Of a DNA stretch of 64,000 nt, positions 33,222 through 42,727 are shown piece by piece. Each line of letters starts with the position of its first letter. Position 1 is the first letter of the stretch. Origin of the DNA: Stigmatella aurantiaca DW4/3-1 (GTDB lineage Bacteria; Myxococcota; Myxococcia; Myxococcales; Myxococcaceae); assembly GCF_000165485.1 (NCBI RefSeq), contig NC_014623.1, positions 1,941,501-2,005,500 on the forward strand. The letters run 5' to 3'. Position numbers and translations under genes: made by a program. The notes beneath the pieces were generated by a model that worked only from the letters and a program-made list of their open reading frames with translations, was not told the DNA's origin and ran no database searches.

Positions 33222-34736
33222 ATGGGTATGGAACTCAAGCAAAGCCTGAAACTCACGCAGCAGCTGGTGATGACACCGCAGCTGCAACAGGCGATCAAGC
33301 TTCTCCAGCTTTCCAGGATGGAACTGCTGGAGCAGGTCCGGGAGGAGATGGAGCAGAACCCGCTGCTGGAGCAGCCGGAAGAGCAGGCCCCGGGAGATGT
33401 GACGGACAAGGAGCCGGGGGAGGCCTCCCTGGAGGCCGCCAACATGGAGGTCCACCAGGACCGGGACGCCACCCCGGTGGGTGACAGCACCCCGGAGTTC
33501 AAGGGCGACTCGGACAACCCGCCGGAGATCGACTGGGAGGCGTACCTCAACAGCTACCAGTTCAACGAGCAGAGCACCGCCTCCAACCGCGGCAACGTGG
33601 CCACCGAGGACATGCCGTCCTTCGAAGCCAACATGGTGAAGAAGGAGGACCTGGTCGACCATCTGCAAGAGCAGATGGGGATGCTGCGGTTGAACGAGGC
33701 CGAGCGCCGGGTGGCCATGCTCATCATCGGCAACCTGGATGACGACGGCTACCTGAAGCTGCCGGACGTGGAGGGAGATCCGCTCATCCGCCTGACCAAC
33801 GAGGCGGACGTGCCCATGCACGTGGCGGAGCGGACGCTGCGGCGCATCCAGAACCTGGAGCCCAAGGGCTGCGGCGCGCGGGACTTGCAGGAGTGCCTGC
33901 TCATCCAGGTGCAGGGGCTGAAGGACCGCAGCGCGCCCCTGCTGGGGCTGATGATCAAGCGGTACATGAAGTACCTGGAGAGCAAGAACCTGCCGGCCAT
34001 CGCCAAGGAGCTGAAGATTTCGATGGATGAGGTGGTGGCGGCGGCGAAGCTCCTGCCCAAGCTGGACCCGAAGCCGGGCCGCAACTTCAGCGGCGATGAC
34101 GCGCCGTACATCACCCCGGACGTCTTCATCTATAAGATGGGGGACGAGTACACGGTGGTGCTCAACGACGATGGCTTGTCCAAGCTGCGCATCTCCGGCG
34201 CGTACCGGAACGCGCTGAAGAACGGCTCGGTGTCGCCGGGGCAGGCCAAGGAGTTCATCCAGGACAAGCTGCGCAGCGCGCAGTGGCTCATCCGCTCCAT
34301 TCACCAGCGCCAGCGCACCATCTTCAAGGTGACCGAGAGCATCGTGAAGTTCCAGCGCGACTTCCTGGAGAAGGGCATCGCCCACCTGCGGCCGCTCATC
34401 CTCCGGGACGTGGCCGAGGACATTGGAATGCACGAGTCGACGGTGTCGCGCGTCACGACGAGCAAGTACGTGCACACCCCCCAGGGCATCTTCGAGCTGA
34501 AGTACTTCTTCAACTCGTCCATCGCGCGCGTGTCGGGCGACGACACGGCCAGCGAGGCGGTGAAGCACCACATCAAGCAGCTCGTGTCGCAAGAGAACCC
34601 GCGCGAGCCGTACTCGGACCAGAAGATCGTCGAGCTGCTCAAGTCCCAGGGCACCGAGATTGCCCGGCGCACGGTGGCCAAGTACCGCGAGGTGCTCGGC
34701 ATCCTCCCCAGCAGCAAGCGCAAGCGCTACTTCTGA
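33222..34736 (+). CDS. rpoN: RNA polymerase sigma-54 factor
   Basis: A 504-residue sigma-54. Region I (about 1-55) is rich in Gln and Leu (LTQQLVMTPQLQQAIKLLQL), followed by an acidic region II. The core-binding and -12 DNA-binding helices follow, with the RpoN box ARRTVAKYRE at 481-490 recognising the -24 element. ATG 33222 follows GGGGAG; ATG 33228 is also possible. In myxobacteria sigma-54 with enhancer-binding proteins controls development and motility. A sigma-54-like promoter lies just upstream. Confidence 0.97.
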   Translation: MGMELKQSLKLTQQLVMTPQLQQAIKLLQLSRMELLEQVREEMEQNPLLEQPEEQAPGDVTDKEPGEASLEAANMEVHQDRDATPVGDSTPEFKGDSDNPPEIDWEAYLNSYQFNEQSTASNRGNVATEDMPSFEANMVKKEDLVDHLQEQMGMLRLNEAERRVAMLIIGNLDDDGYLKLPDVEGDPLIRLTNEADVPMHVAERTLRRIQNLEPKGCGARDLQECLLIQVQGLKDRSAPLLGLMIKRYMKYLESKNLPAIAKELKISMDEVVAAAKLLPKLDPKPGRNFSGDDAPYITPDVFIYKMGDEYTVVLNDDGLSKLRISGAYRNALKNGSVSPGQAKEFIQDKLRSAQWLIRSIHQRQRTIFKVTESIVKFQRDFLEKGIAHLRPLILRDVAEDIGMHESTVSRVTTSKYVHTPQGIFELKYFFNSSIARVSGDDTASEAVKHHIKQLVSQENPREPYSDQKIVELLKSQGTEIARRTVAKYREVLGILPSSKRKRYF

Positions 34737-34979
34737 CCGTCTCACCGGGTGAACACCCCTGGTGAAAGGAAGGTCTAGGTAGGAAAAAGAAGCAAAGCCA
34801 ACCGCCCCTTCGGCGCGCCCCGTCCGCCGCGCCCGCTGGTAGAAGGGACTCAGGCAGGCAAGCAGGGGCCCCTTGGGCTGTAGGCGCATTGCTCGCCCCG
34901 GCCCCGGGTTTTGAAAACTCTGTGTGAACACCGGTGGGGGTCATCAGCCTGTGACATGGGAGCTCTAGGTTGATGGGCG

Positions 34980-35978
34980 ATGAAAGGCCCATCCACCATG
35001 GTTCTTGCGACGCCCCGGCCCTTGTTCGCTGCCATCGACGTCGGCACCAATGCCGCCCGCATCGAGTTGGCCCAGCTGAGCCCCGGTGGCGTGTTGGAGC
35101 GGGTCTTCAAGGAGCGAGAGGCCATCTGTCCCGGTGAAGGCGTCTTCGCCCGGGGGTCCATGTCGCCCGAGGCCGTGGAGCGGCTGGTGAACACCCTGCG
35201 GCGCTACGCGGAGCGGTGCCGGCGTCACGACGCCCGGGTGCGCGCGGTGGCGACCAGCGCCCTGCGGGACGCACGCAACCAGGCGAAGGTGCTCCGGCGG
35301 GTGCGCGAGGAAACGGGCCTGGAGTTGGAGGTGGTGAGCGGCGAGGAGGAAGCCCGGCTCATCTGCCTGGGCGTGCTGCACCGCACGCCGGTCCGGGAGC
35401 GCTCGCTGCTGGTGGACATCGGCGGAGGCTCCACCGAGATCGTGCTCGCCACGGGCGAGCGGCCCCAGGGGCTGTGGAGCCTGCCACTGGGCGCGGTGCG
35501 GTTGACGCAACACTTCGACACCTCGGCGGAGGTGCCGTCCGCCCAACTGCGGCGGATGCGCGAGGACATCGATGCGCGGCTGCGGGAGTCGCTGCCGGGC
35601 TTCGTGCCGCGGTTGCCCCGGGTGGCGCTGGGCTCCTCGGGCACCATCCGCGCGGTGGTGGACTTCGCGGCCCGCGAAGCCGGGGAGGGGGCCTCTCAGG
35701 AGCAGCTCACCCGGGCTGTGGAGACCCTGGCGAGGATGTCCCCCCGGGAGCGGCGCGGGCACTTCGAGGACCGGCGCGCGGACATCATCGTCGCGGGGGC
35801 CCTGCTGCTGGAGCGGGTGGTCCGGCACCTGGGCGTGGAGCGCGTCCTCGCCGTCAAGCGCGGCCTGCGGGATGGCGTGCTCGTGGACCTGCTGGCCCGG
35901 GAGGAGCTCGTGTCGCGGCCCAAGTCCGCCGAGGCCACCCCCTCGCACCGCCGGGCCACGGGCTCGCGCGGGGCGTAG
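34980..35978 (+). CDS. Ppx/GppA-family phosphatase
   Basis: A 332-residue exopolyphosphatase/pppGpp phosphatase-like protein of the actin-like ATPase fold. Phosphate-1 loop AAIDVGTNAARIEL, EVVSGEEEARLICLG with the catalytic glutamate, phosphate-2 LLVDIGGGSTEIVL and adenosine-side GSSGTIRAV are all seen. It has the short two-domain form, without the C-terminal HD region of E. coli Ppx. ATG 34980 or 34998 may start it. 243 bp of featureless spacer separate it from rpoN. Confidence 0.88.
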   Translation: MKGPSTMVLATPRPLFAAIDVGTNAARIELAQLSPGGVLERVFKEREAICPGEGVFARGSMSPEAVERLVNTLRRYAERCRRHDARVRAVATSALRDARNQAKVLRRVREETGLELEVVSGEEEARLICLGVLHRTPVRERSLLVDIGGGSTEIVLATGERPQGLWSLPLGAVRLTQHFDTSAEVPSAQLRRMREDIDARLRESLPGFVPRLPRVALGSSGTIRAVVDFAAREAGEGASQEQLTRAVETLARMSPRERRGHFEDRRADIIVAGALLLERVVRHLGVERVLAVKRGLRDGVLVDLLAREELVSRPKSAEATPSHRRATGSRGA

Positions 35979-36030
35979 GACGGAACATCTGCCTCTTTCG
36001 AGGGGCGGCGCTCGCGGGCACGATGCGCCC

Positions 36031-36657
36031 ATGAGCACGACCGGAGCGCTTCCCCACAGAGCCCTCATCCCCCTGGTGGTTCCCCCCGTGACGCTGGAGG
36101 GCCACGGGGTGAGGCTGGAGCCCCTGAGGCCAGAGCATGCCGGGGCGCTGGCCTCCCTCTGTGAAGACACCGTTTTCGAGTTCACCGTCCAGGTGCTGAG
36201 GACGCAGGCGGACCTGGAGCGCTACATCACCGTGGCGCTGGAGGCGGAGGCGCGTGGCACCGAGCAGCCCTTCCTCATCCGGAACCAGGAGACCGGCGAG
36301 CCGCTGGGGACCACGCGCTACATGACCATCTCCCGCCACGACCGGACGCTGGAGATTGGCAACACGTGGCTGGCGCGCGCCGCGTGGCGCACGCGGGCCA
36401 ACACCGGGTGCAAGTTCCTGCTGCTGCGCCACGCCTTCGAGACGCTCCAGGTGATGCGGGTCCAGCTCAAGACGGACCAGCGCAACGCGCGCTCGCGCGC
36501 CGCCATCGAGCGGATTGGCGCGAAGTTCGAGGGCATCCTCCGCCACCACATGCTGGTCCGGGACGGCGTGGTGCGGGACACGGCGTACTATTCCATCCTG
36601 GACACCGAGTGGCCGGGCGTGAAGGCCGGGTTGGAGGAGCGGCTGGGGCGAGGGTGA
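36031..36657 (+). CDS. GNAT acetyltransferase (RimJ/RimL type)
   Basis: A 208-residue N-acetyltransferase. GVRLEPLRPEHAGALASL opens the domain, LGTTRYMTI and TLEIGNTWLA form the central strands, and LKTDQRNARSRAAIERIGAKFEG is the acetyl-CoA and RimL signature. The substrate is unknown, but this branch often acetylates N-termini of proteins or small molecules. ATG 36031 fits the family start. The gene stands alone between the phosphatase and a lipoprotein. Confidence 0.86.
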   Translation: MSTTGALPHRALIPLVVPPVTLEGHGVRLEPLRPEHAGALASLCEDTVFEFTVQVLRTQADLERYITVALEAEARGTEQPFLIRNQETGEPLGTTRYMTISRHDRTLEIGNTWLARAAWRTRANTGCKFLLLRHAFETLQVMRVQLKTDQRNARSRAAIERIGAKFEGILRHHMLVRDGVVRDTAYYSILDTEWPGVKAGLEERLGRG

Positions 36658-36673
36658 TAGGGTGCCGGGCCCC

Positions 36674-37465
36674 ATGATTCGCTCCCGACCTGTTTTTCTG
36701 TCCTCGCCCCTCGTGGCGTTGCCGTTGCTCCTGTCCGGAGGGCTTGCCGGCTGTGGTGGCCGTACCGAGGCGACCACGGTTCCCCTGGCCGAACTGGCGA
36801 GCCGCACCCTGACGTACACGCTGGTGGACACGGACCTGCTCGAAACACCGGATGCGGCCGGTTCCCACCGCTTCACGGTGACCTTCTCCCAGGCGGACCG
36901 GGGCTGTACGCGGCTCAACGAGGGCGTGGTGGCCACCTTCAACGGCCAGCCCATGACCCTGAACCTGGGCGGCGTGGTGGACACGGGAGGCCGCGACTCT
37001 TGCGAGCAGACGCAGGCCTGGTTGGACTTCGAGCCGGAGGCCTGGGCGGTCGAGCCCATCGAGGACATCCGGGTCTTCCTGGAGGAGCCGGGGGGCGAGC
37101 ACACCGTGTCCCTCATCCTGCGGCGGGCAAAGACCAAGCGCCGCTTCGCGTACCAGGGCGTGGGCAGCGGGACGACGCTGCGGCGAGGGCAGACCTACTC
37201 GTACCTCTGGGAGCCGGTGGAGGAGGTGCCTGGGCCCGCGATCGTCACCCTGTTGAGGGAGGAGGGACGGGCGCCCGCGACCCTCGAGACGACGCAGGAA
37301 GAGGGCACCGTGACCTTCAAGCTTCCGTCCGCGACCCCCATCTCCATCCACCTGCTGCGCTTGCTCGCCACCACGCCGGGCGAGGTGGCCGAGTGCGAGG
37401 GGGTGGAGAAGTGCGAGGGCTCCTTCGTTCACTCCAGCGACTACGAGGTGAACGTGGCGCAGTAA
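36674..37465 (+). CDS. hypothetical lipoprotein
   Basis: A 263-residue lipoprotein: signal MIRSRPVFLSSPLVALPLLL followed by GGLAGCGG (lipobox LAGC). The mature part is predicted beta-rich with no family recognised; FNGQPMTLNLGG and LRRAKTKRRFAY are its more regular parts. It starts 17 nt after the GNAT gene and so may be co-transcribed with it. Function unknown. Confidence 0.6.
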   Translation: MIRSRPVFLSSPLVALPLLLSGGLAGCGGRTEATTVPLAELASRTLTYTLVDTDLLETPDAAGSHRFTVTFSQADRGCTRLNEGVVATFNGQPMTLNLGGVVDTGGRDSCEQTQAWLDFEPEAWAVEPIEDIRVFLEEPGGEHTVSLILRRAKTKRRFAYQGVGSGTTLRRGQTYSYLWEPVEEVPGPAIVTLLREEGRAPATLETTQEEGTVTFKLPSATPISIHLLRLLATTPGEVAECEGVEKCEGSFVHSSDYEVNVAQ

Positions 37466-37593
37466 GCCGCCTGGCCGGTGGGGGCTCGGGGGACGGACCC
37501 CGGGGTTTCGGGAGACGCGGGAGGGGCGGTGCCGGTTGCCGGGAGCGCCAGGCACCCCCACCGTGCCGGGGAACCCTTTGAACCGGAAAGCCC

Positions 37594-38475
37594 ATGCCCC
37601 GCACGCCCGACCCGCGCACCGCTGGCCCCCAGACCCCTTTTCCCGAGCAGACCCAGGCCCACCCTGGAATCGAAGCACGGATGTCCCCGGCGCCGGACTA
37701 CGGGGAGGACTCCTACAAGGGCCTGGGCCGCATGAAGGACCGGGTGGCGCTCGTGACTGGAGGCGACAGCGGCATTGGCCGCGCCGTGTGCCTGTCCTTC
37801 GCCCGGGAGGGCGCGGACGTGGCCTTCGGCTACCTCAACGAGCACGAGGACGCGGAGAAGACCCAGCGCATCATCCAAGACGCGGGGCGTCAGGGGCTGG
37901 CGGTGTCGGGCGACCTGGCCGTGGAGGCGCACTGCCGCGAGCTCATCGAGAAGACGGTGAAGCGCTTTGGCCGCATCGACGTGCTGGTGAACAACGCCGC
38001 CTTCCAGGGCAAGGCGGTGGAGAAGTTCGAGGAACTGGACGCGGAGCGCATCGAGCGAACCTTCCGGGTGAACATCCTGGCCATGTTCCACCTGGCACGC
38101 CTGGCACTGCCGCACATGAAGCCGGGCGGCTCCATCATCAACGTCGCCTCCGTGCAGGCGTATCAGCCCTCCCCCTCCATCCTCGATTACGCGAGCACCA
38201 AGGGCGCCATCGTCACCTTCACCAAGGGCTTGGCGCAGTCGCTCATCGAGCGCGGCATCCGCGTCAACTGCGTGGCGCCGGGCCCCGTGTGGACACCGAT
38301 CATTCCCCAGTCTTACGAGGGCGAGAAGGTGAAGAAGTTCGGCGAGAACACGCCCATGGGCCGTCCCGCACAGCCCGCGGAGCTGGCCCCCTCCTTCGTC
38401 TTCCTCGCGTGCGATGAATCCCGCTACGTCAACGGTGAAATCCTCGGTGTGACCGGTGGAAAAGTGCTCGCCTGA
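37594..38475 (+). CDS. SDR family oxidoreductase (YghA/YdaD-like)
   Basis: A 293-residue short-chain dehydrogenase. The N-terminal ~45 residues are an extension common in the YghA-type SDRs. The cofactor motif TGGDSGIGRAV, the NNAA motif (VLVNNAAFQG), and the catalytic set Ser (INVASVQAY), Tyr and Lys (YASTKGA) follow, then VNCVAPGPVWTPI. NAD(P)H-dependent reduction of an aldehyde or ketone is expected; the substrate is unknown. GGAAAG lies just upstream of the ATG. Confidence 0.88.
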   Translation: MPRTPDPRTAGPQTPFPEQTQAHPGIEARMSPAPDYGEDSYKGLGRMKDRVALVTGGDSGIGRAVCLSFAREGADVAFGYLNEHEDAEKTQRIIQDAGRQGLAVSGDLAVEAHCRELIEKTVKRFGRIDVLVNNAAFQGKAVEKFEELDAERIERTFRVNILAMFHLARLALPHMKPGGSIINVASVQAYQPSPSILDYASTKGAIVTFTKGLAQSLIERGIRVNCVAPGPVWTPIIPQSYEGEKVKKFGENTPMGRPAQPAELAPSFVFLACDESRYVNGEILGVTGGKVLA

Positions 38476-38688
38476 GCTTCACGTCTGGCCGGCAAATGAA
38501 ACCAGGTCTGAGGGAAACGCGCCAAGTCAACGTGGGAATAAGGTCTTTTTTCACATGTCGGATGGATGGCAGTCCCCGTCTTGGGGGCAGCCATCAAGCA
38601 AGCGGGAGGCGGGGCGGGTTGATTTTGGCCCCGCAGACCGTTTCTGATCTGTGACGGAGCACCGTCCTACCCACGGAGGCAGCTACGC

Positions 38689-39360
38689 ATGCAGATGAAC
38701 ATCACCTTCCGTCAGTTCGGAGCGTCGGATTCCCTCAAGGAGTACGCACGCGAAAAGGTCGACCGGGTCAACCGGTTGCTAGACCGAGCCGGGGAAGCGC
38801 ACGTGGTGCTGTCGCTGGAGCGCCATCTGCACCACGCGGACATTACGATCCACTCGGGCTCGTGGATCCTGCGGGGTCGCGAAAAGAGCGAGGACATGTA
38901 CGCGTCCATCGACCTGGCGATGGACAAGATCGAGCGGCAGTTGCGCCGTTACAAGGACAAGCTCAAGACGCACCATGGCCGTGAGCGGGTGCACCACCGG
39001 CAGGACCTGATGAGCCAGCTGGCGCGGGGCGTGCGCCACGCGGTCTTCGACATGCCCGAAGATCCGGAGACGGCCACGGCCACCCCGCCGCAGGCGCAGG
39101 CCCCCGCCCCCGCGGCGCCCGAGACCGCTGGCGACGCGAGCACCCACCGCGTGCTCCGCACCACGCACCTGACCGTCAAGCCGATGCGGGTGGACGAGGC
39201 GGTGATGCAGATGAACCTGATGAACAACGACTTCTACGTGTTCCACAGCGTGGAGACGGACTCGATGTGCGTCCTCTACCGCCGCAAGGATGGGCAGTAC
39301 GGCCTTATCGAGCCCCACGAGCCCACTGCCCCCGTGGCGGCGGCGGCCGGGGCCCGGTAG
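38689..39360 (+). CDS. hpf: ribosome hibernation-promoting factor, long form
   Basis: A 223-residue protein. Residues 1-110 form the S30AE/YfiA domain (ITFRQFGASDSLKEYAREKV, MDKIERQLRRYKDKLK). An Ala/Pro-rich linker (~125-150) follows, then the long-HPF dimerisation domain (VKPMRVDEAVMQMNLMNNDF and FYVFHSVETDSMCVLYRRKDG). Such proteins pair 70S ribosomes into 100S dimers in stationary phase. GGAGG lies 8 nt before the ATG. It sits in the rpoN-hpf-ptsN neighbourhood common to Gram-negatives. Confidence 0.95.
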   Translation: MQMNITFRQFGASDSLKEYAREKVDRVNRLLDRAGEAHVVLSLERHLHHADITIHSGSWILRGREKSEDMYASIDLAMDKIERQLRRYKDKLKTHHGRERVHHRQDLMSQLARGVRHAVFDMPEDPETATATPPQAQAPAPAAPETAGDASTHRVLRTTHLTVKPMRVDEAVMQMNLMNNDFYVFHSVETDSMCVLYRRKDGQYGLIEPHEPTAPVAAAAGAR

Positions 39361-39426
39361 CGCCTTCGCACGGGCGCGCGCTGCGGTCCTTCGCGGGAAC
39401 GCGGTGCGCGCCACGAACACACGGCT

Positions 39427-41262
39427 TCAGCGCCCGGCCTCCTGGGAACTGGAAGGGGAGGCCGGTGACGAGGAGAGGCCCGGGGTTGCCGCGGCTTGCT
39501 TGCGCCCCGTGAGCTCCAGCCCGTGGCCAAAGTGGAGCTCGCGCAGGTTGACGGGCAACCGGCCCGGTGTGCCGATCTCCCCGAAGAGGGCCGCCGCGGC
39601 CGCGTCCGTGGCGGCGGGCTGGTACGAGTAGACGGCGAGCACGGCGCGGGCCTCCACCACCTGCTCGGTGAGGTAGGGCAGCCCCATGGACACCACGGCC
39701 ACGGGCCGGCCGGTGGCGGCCGCCGCGGTGACGAGCTCCAGTTGCCGCGCGTTGATGACGCCCACCACCACCACATCCGCCTGGAGCGCGGCCTTCCGGG
39801 CCTGCCGGCGCAGGGCGGCTCGCCGCGAGGGCGAGGGGTAGGCGGGCACGGTGAGCTGGGTGACGCGGGGAGCCCGGGTGGCGAGGGCCTCCCCGAGGGA
39901 AGGCTCCGCGGTGATGACGGCGATGCGGGCCTCGCGGGACAGGGGCAGGGCCCCTTCCTTCGTGCGCAGCAGGGTCACGGAGGCACGGGCAATGAGGTGG
40001 GCCACCTCGTCGTTGCCGGGGGGAGGGGGGGCGGCCAGCCGCTCCTCGAGCAGGGGCGGGGCCTCGAAGAGCCCCCGGCGCAGCTTGGCAATGAGGATGC
40101 GGCGCACGGCCTGCTCCAGGCGCTCCGGGGGCAGTTCTCCCTCGTGCGCGGCGTCGAGCAGGGCCTCGTACACCTCCGTCTTCTTCTCGGGCCGCCAGGG
40201 GACGAGCACCATGTCCGCCCCCGCCTTCATCGCCAGCACGGCCGCGCGGCCCACGCCATAGCGCTGGACGATGGCCTCCATCTCCAACTCGTCGGTCAGG
40301 ACGAGCCCATCGAAGCCCAGATCCCGGCGCAGCAGCCCCTCCAGCACCTGGGGGCTCAGGGTGGCCGGCACGCTGTCGCCGGTCAGCCCGGGAATGGCCA
40401 CATGGGCCGTCATCAACCCATCCAGCCCCTCTTGGAGGACGGCGCGGAAGGGCTCCATCTGCGTGAGCACCTCCTCGCGCGTCTCGCGCATGACGGGCAG
40501 GACCTCGTGGCTGTCCGTGCTGGTGGAGCCATGTCCGGGAAAGTGCTTGGCCACGGTGACCAGCCCGGCCTCCTGCTGTCCCCGCGCGAAGGCCCGGCCC
40601 ATCTCCGAGACGAGGGACACGCTGTCCCCATAGGAGCGGATGCCGATGACGGGGTTGTGGGGGTTGAGGTTCACATCCAGCACGGGGGCCAGGTTCATGT
40701 TGAAGCCCAGCCTCCGCAGGTCCTCCCCCTGCGCACGACCCGCGGCGTAGGCCAACTCGGTGGATCGGGTGGCCCCCAGGGCCATGTTGCCCGGCAGCCG
40801 CACCACCTGATCGCTGACGCGCACCACGTTGCCCCCCTCTTGATCCAGCGCGACGAAGGGGGGGATGTGGTCGGCCAGCAGCCGGCGAAGACCATCATTG
40901 AGGCGGGCCACCTGCCGGGCGCTGTGGATGTTGTGCTTGAAGAGGCACACGCCCCCCACCCGCCGGCCGCGCACCAGGGACTCCACCTCCTCGTCGAGCA
41001 CCGTCCCCCGGAAGCCCACCATCATCACCTGGCCGATCCGGTCCTCCAGGGAGAGGTGGGAGAGGAGGGCCTCCACGCGGTCCAGGTCCACGGGGGCGCT
41101 GGGGCTGGGGGGAGGCGCGGGCGGGGGACCCGCGGGGGTGGAGGCAAGCGCGGAGGCCCACGTGCCGAGGAAGACCAGGAGAAGGACAGGGGGGAGAGAA
41201 CGAACGGGCACGCGGGGGGGAATGCTAATCGAGGGGGGCTCCCCCCTCCATCTTCCTGCCAT
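39427..41262 (-). CDS. glycoside hydrolase family 3 (beta-N-acetylglucosaminidase, NagZ-like)
   Basis: A ~611-residue secreted enzyme. The N-terminus has a hydrophobic export segment (VLLLVFLGTWASALAS), a Pro-rich linker, then the GH3 barrel with VAKHFPGHGSTSTDSHEV (the NagZ His/Asp loop), LAPVLDVN and nucleophile Asp in VLTDELEMEA. A ~200-residue second domain follows. It probably cleaves beta-N-acetylglucosamine from peptidoglycan or chitin fragments, outside the cytosol unlike E. coli NagZ. The start is uncertain: ATG 41262 is used; ATG 41325 lies further upstream. Confidence 0.82.
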   Translation of the reverse strand: MAGRWRGEPPSISIPPRVPVRSLPPVLLLVFLGTWASALASTPAGPPPAPPPSPSAPVDLDRVEALLSHLSLEDRIGQVMMVGFRGTVLDEEVESLVRGRRVGGVCLFKHNIHSARQVARLNDGLRRLLADHIPPFVALDQEGGNVVRVSDQVVRLPGNMALGATRSTELAYAAGRAQGEDLRRLGFNMNLAPVLDVNLNPHNPVIGIRSYGDSVSLVSEMGRAFARGQQEAGLVTVAKHFPGHGSTSTDSHEVLPVMRETREEVLTQMEPFRAVLQEGLDGLMTAHVAIPGLTGDSVPATLSPQVLEGLLRRDLGFDGLVLTDELEMEAIVQRYGVGRAAVLAMKAGADMVLVPWRPEKKTEVYEALLDAAHEGELPPERLEQAVRRILIAKLRRGLFEAPPLLEERLAAPPPPGNDEVAHLIARASVTLLRTKEGALPLSREARIAVITAEPSLGEALATRAPRVTQLTVPAYPSPSRRAALRRQARKAALQADVVVVGVINARQLELVTAAAATGRPVAVVSMGLPYLTEQVVEARAVLAVYSYQPAATDAAAAALFGEIGTPGRLPVNLRELHFGHGLELTGRKQAAATPGLSSSPASPSSSQEAGR

Positions 41263-41379
41263 CCTGGTGGCTGGTGAGCGAAGCGGGGCGGGAAGCGCTC
41301 CGGAGAGGGCAGGCGACCCTTGCACGAAAGGGTATCGAGGAGTAATTGCCCGGCGAGGAGCGCCACCGCGGGAGCGTCA

Positions 41380-41841
41380 GTGAGAATCGCCGAGTTTCTC
41401 AGCCCTCAAGCCATCATCGCGGACATGCAAGCGCGCACCAAGAACGAGGTGTTGCGCGAGCTGAGCGCGGCGCTGGTGCGTGCGCATCCCCATCTCCAGG
41501 AGGACAAGCTGGTCGAGGTGTTGCGCGAGCGGGAGAAGCTCGGTTCCACGGGCATCGGCGAAGGGGTGGCCATCCCCCACGGCAAGCTGGGGGGCATGAC
41601 GCAACTCTTGGCCACCTTCGGCGTCTCGCGCGAGGGGCTGGACTTCGAGGCGATCGACGGCAAGCCCACGCACCTGTTCTTCGCGCTGGTGGCGCCCGAG
41701 AACAGCGCCGGGGTGCACCTCAAGGCGCTGGCGCGGATCTCCCGGCTCTTCAAGAACCCCCGCTTCCGGACCGCCATCCTGGAGGCCCCCACCGCGGCGG
41801 ACATTCACGCCCTCATCGTCCAGGAAGACGCGCGCCCCTGA
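41380..41841 (+). CDS. ptsN: PTS nitrogen-regulatory EIIA (EIIA-Ntr)
   Basis: A 153-residue EIIA-type protein with phosphorylated His67 in GIGEGVAIPHGKL, and the LFFALVAPENSAGVHLKALARISRLF region of the EIIA-Ntr/fructose family. GTG 41380 follows GGGAG by 6 nt. It links nitrogen PTS signalling to the rpoN neighbourhood; HPr and EI-Ntr are not in the window. The neighbouring gene starts 33 nt downstream. Confidence 0.92.
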   Translation: MRIAEFLSPQAIIADMQARTKNEVLRELSAALVRAHPHLQEDKLVEVLREREKLGSTGIGEGVAIPHGKLGGMTQLLATFGVSREGLDFEAIDGKPTHLFFALVAPENSAGVHLKALARISRLFKNPRFRTAILEAPTAADIHALIVQEDARP

Positions 41842-41874
41842 GGAAAGGGCCAGGCCCCTGGGCCGAGGAGAACC

Positions 41875-42720
41875 ATGGACGTCGTCCTTCGGCCCCTCAG
41901 CGAGCGGTTCTTCCAGGAAACGGTCCTGCCGTTTCTCACCCTGGCCATGACGAACGCCACCGGGGCCTTGGAGGCGCTGGCGCCCCGGGTGGCCGATGAG
42001 GAGGTTCGCTTCCTCTGTGAGCATCTGCTGGCCTCGGCCCTCCCGGGCGGGTTGCGCGCGGTGGAGGCGGAGCCCTGGACGCGGTTGGTGGAGCGGCTCA
42101 TCTTTCTCCAGTGGCGCGAGGGCCCGGCCGGATGGGAGCTCGATGGCGCCCGGGCCGGCTACGCGGGGGATTGGGACGAGGCGCTGCACCTGGCCCTGAT
42201 GGTGGAGTCACCGGACTACCCTTACTGGGACGCCCGGGCGGCCCGGGCCGAGCGGGATGCCTGCCGGCTCAAGCCGCCGGAGCGCTTGGGGCTGGCCTCG
42301 ATGATGGTGGGCCTCTGGGAGCCCTTCCCCGAGTTCCCCCCGGATCAGGTCTTCTCCACGCAGGGGCGCGGTGGCTACGTGTTGAGTGCGCACTTCGCCT
42401 TCGCGGACTGGACCTGGCGGCCCTCCCCCACCGTGCGGCAGTGGCACGTGAACCTGTTCCGCAAGCTGGAGCGGCTCCTCGCCCGAGAGCAGGAGCGGCT
42501 GAAGCTGCCCTCGCTGCCGGAGCGGGACGAGGTGCTGGCCTACTGGGGGGGCAAGGCCCCGCAGCCGCCGCCGCTGGTGGTGAGCTTCTCCGGGCTGGGG
42601 GCTCGCGCCACCCAGTGGATCCGGGAGCTGGGGGTCATCACCGGCCATGTCCGCGAGGCGGCGCAGGGCCGCACGGCCCTGGTCTCGATGGTGACCCAGG
42701 GCAGCCACGCCCGGTTCTGA
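41875..42720 (+). CDS. hypothetical protein following ptsN
   Basis: A 281-residue soluble protein, no family recognised. It has an aromatic-rich central part (TWRPSPTVRQWHVNLFRKLERLL) and a conserved-looking opening (PLSERFFQETVLPFLTLAMTNA). No signal peptide or membrane helix. GAGGAGA lies just before the ATG. Probably co-transcribed with ptsN, convergent with dtd (7-bp gap). Confidence 0.7.
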   Translation: MDVVLRPLSERFFQETVLPFLTLAMTNATGALEALAPRVADEEVRFLCEHLLASALPGGLRAVEAEPWTRLVERLIFLQWREGPAGWELDGARAGYAGDWDEALHLALMVESPDYPYWDARAARAERDACRLKPPERLGLASMMVGLWEPFPEFPPDQVFSTQGRGGYVLSAHFAFADWTWRPSPTVRQWHVNLFRKLERLLAREQERLKLPSLPERDEVLAYWGGKAPQPPPLVVSFSGLGARATQWIRELGVITGHVREAAQGRTALVSMVTQGSHARF

Positions 42721-42727
42721 GGGAGGC

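Noticed and set aside
34737-34979. tRNA or small RNA between rpoN and the Ppx/GppA gene
   Set aside because: No cloverleaf or strong structure could be traced; nothing assigned.
41231-41248. Palindrome GAGGGGGGCTCCCCCCTC as operator or terminator
   Set aside because: It falls in the probable signal-peptide coding part of the GH3 gene and is a plain G/C run; loop too short for a good hairpin.
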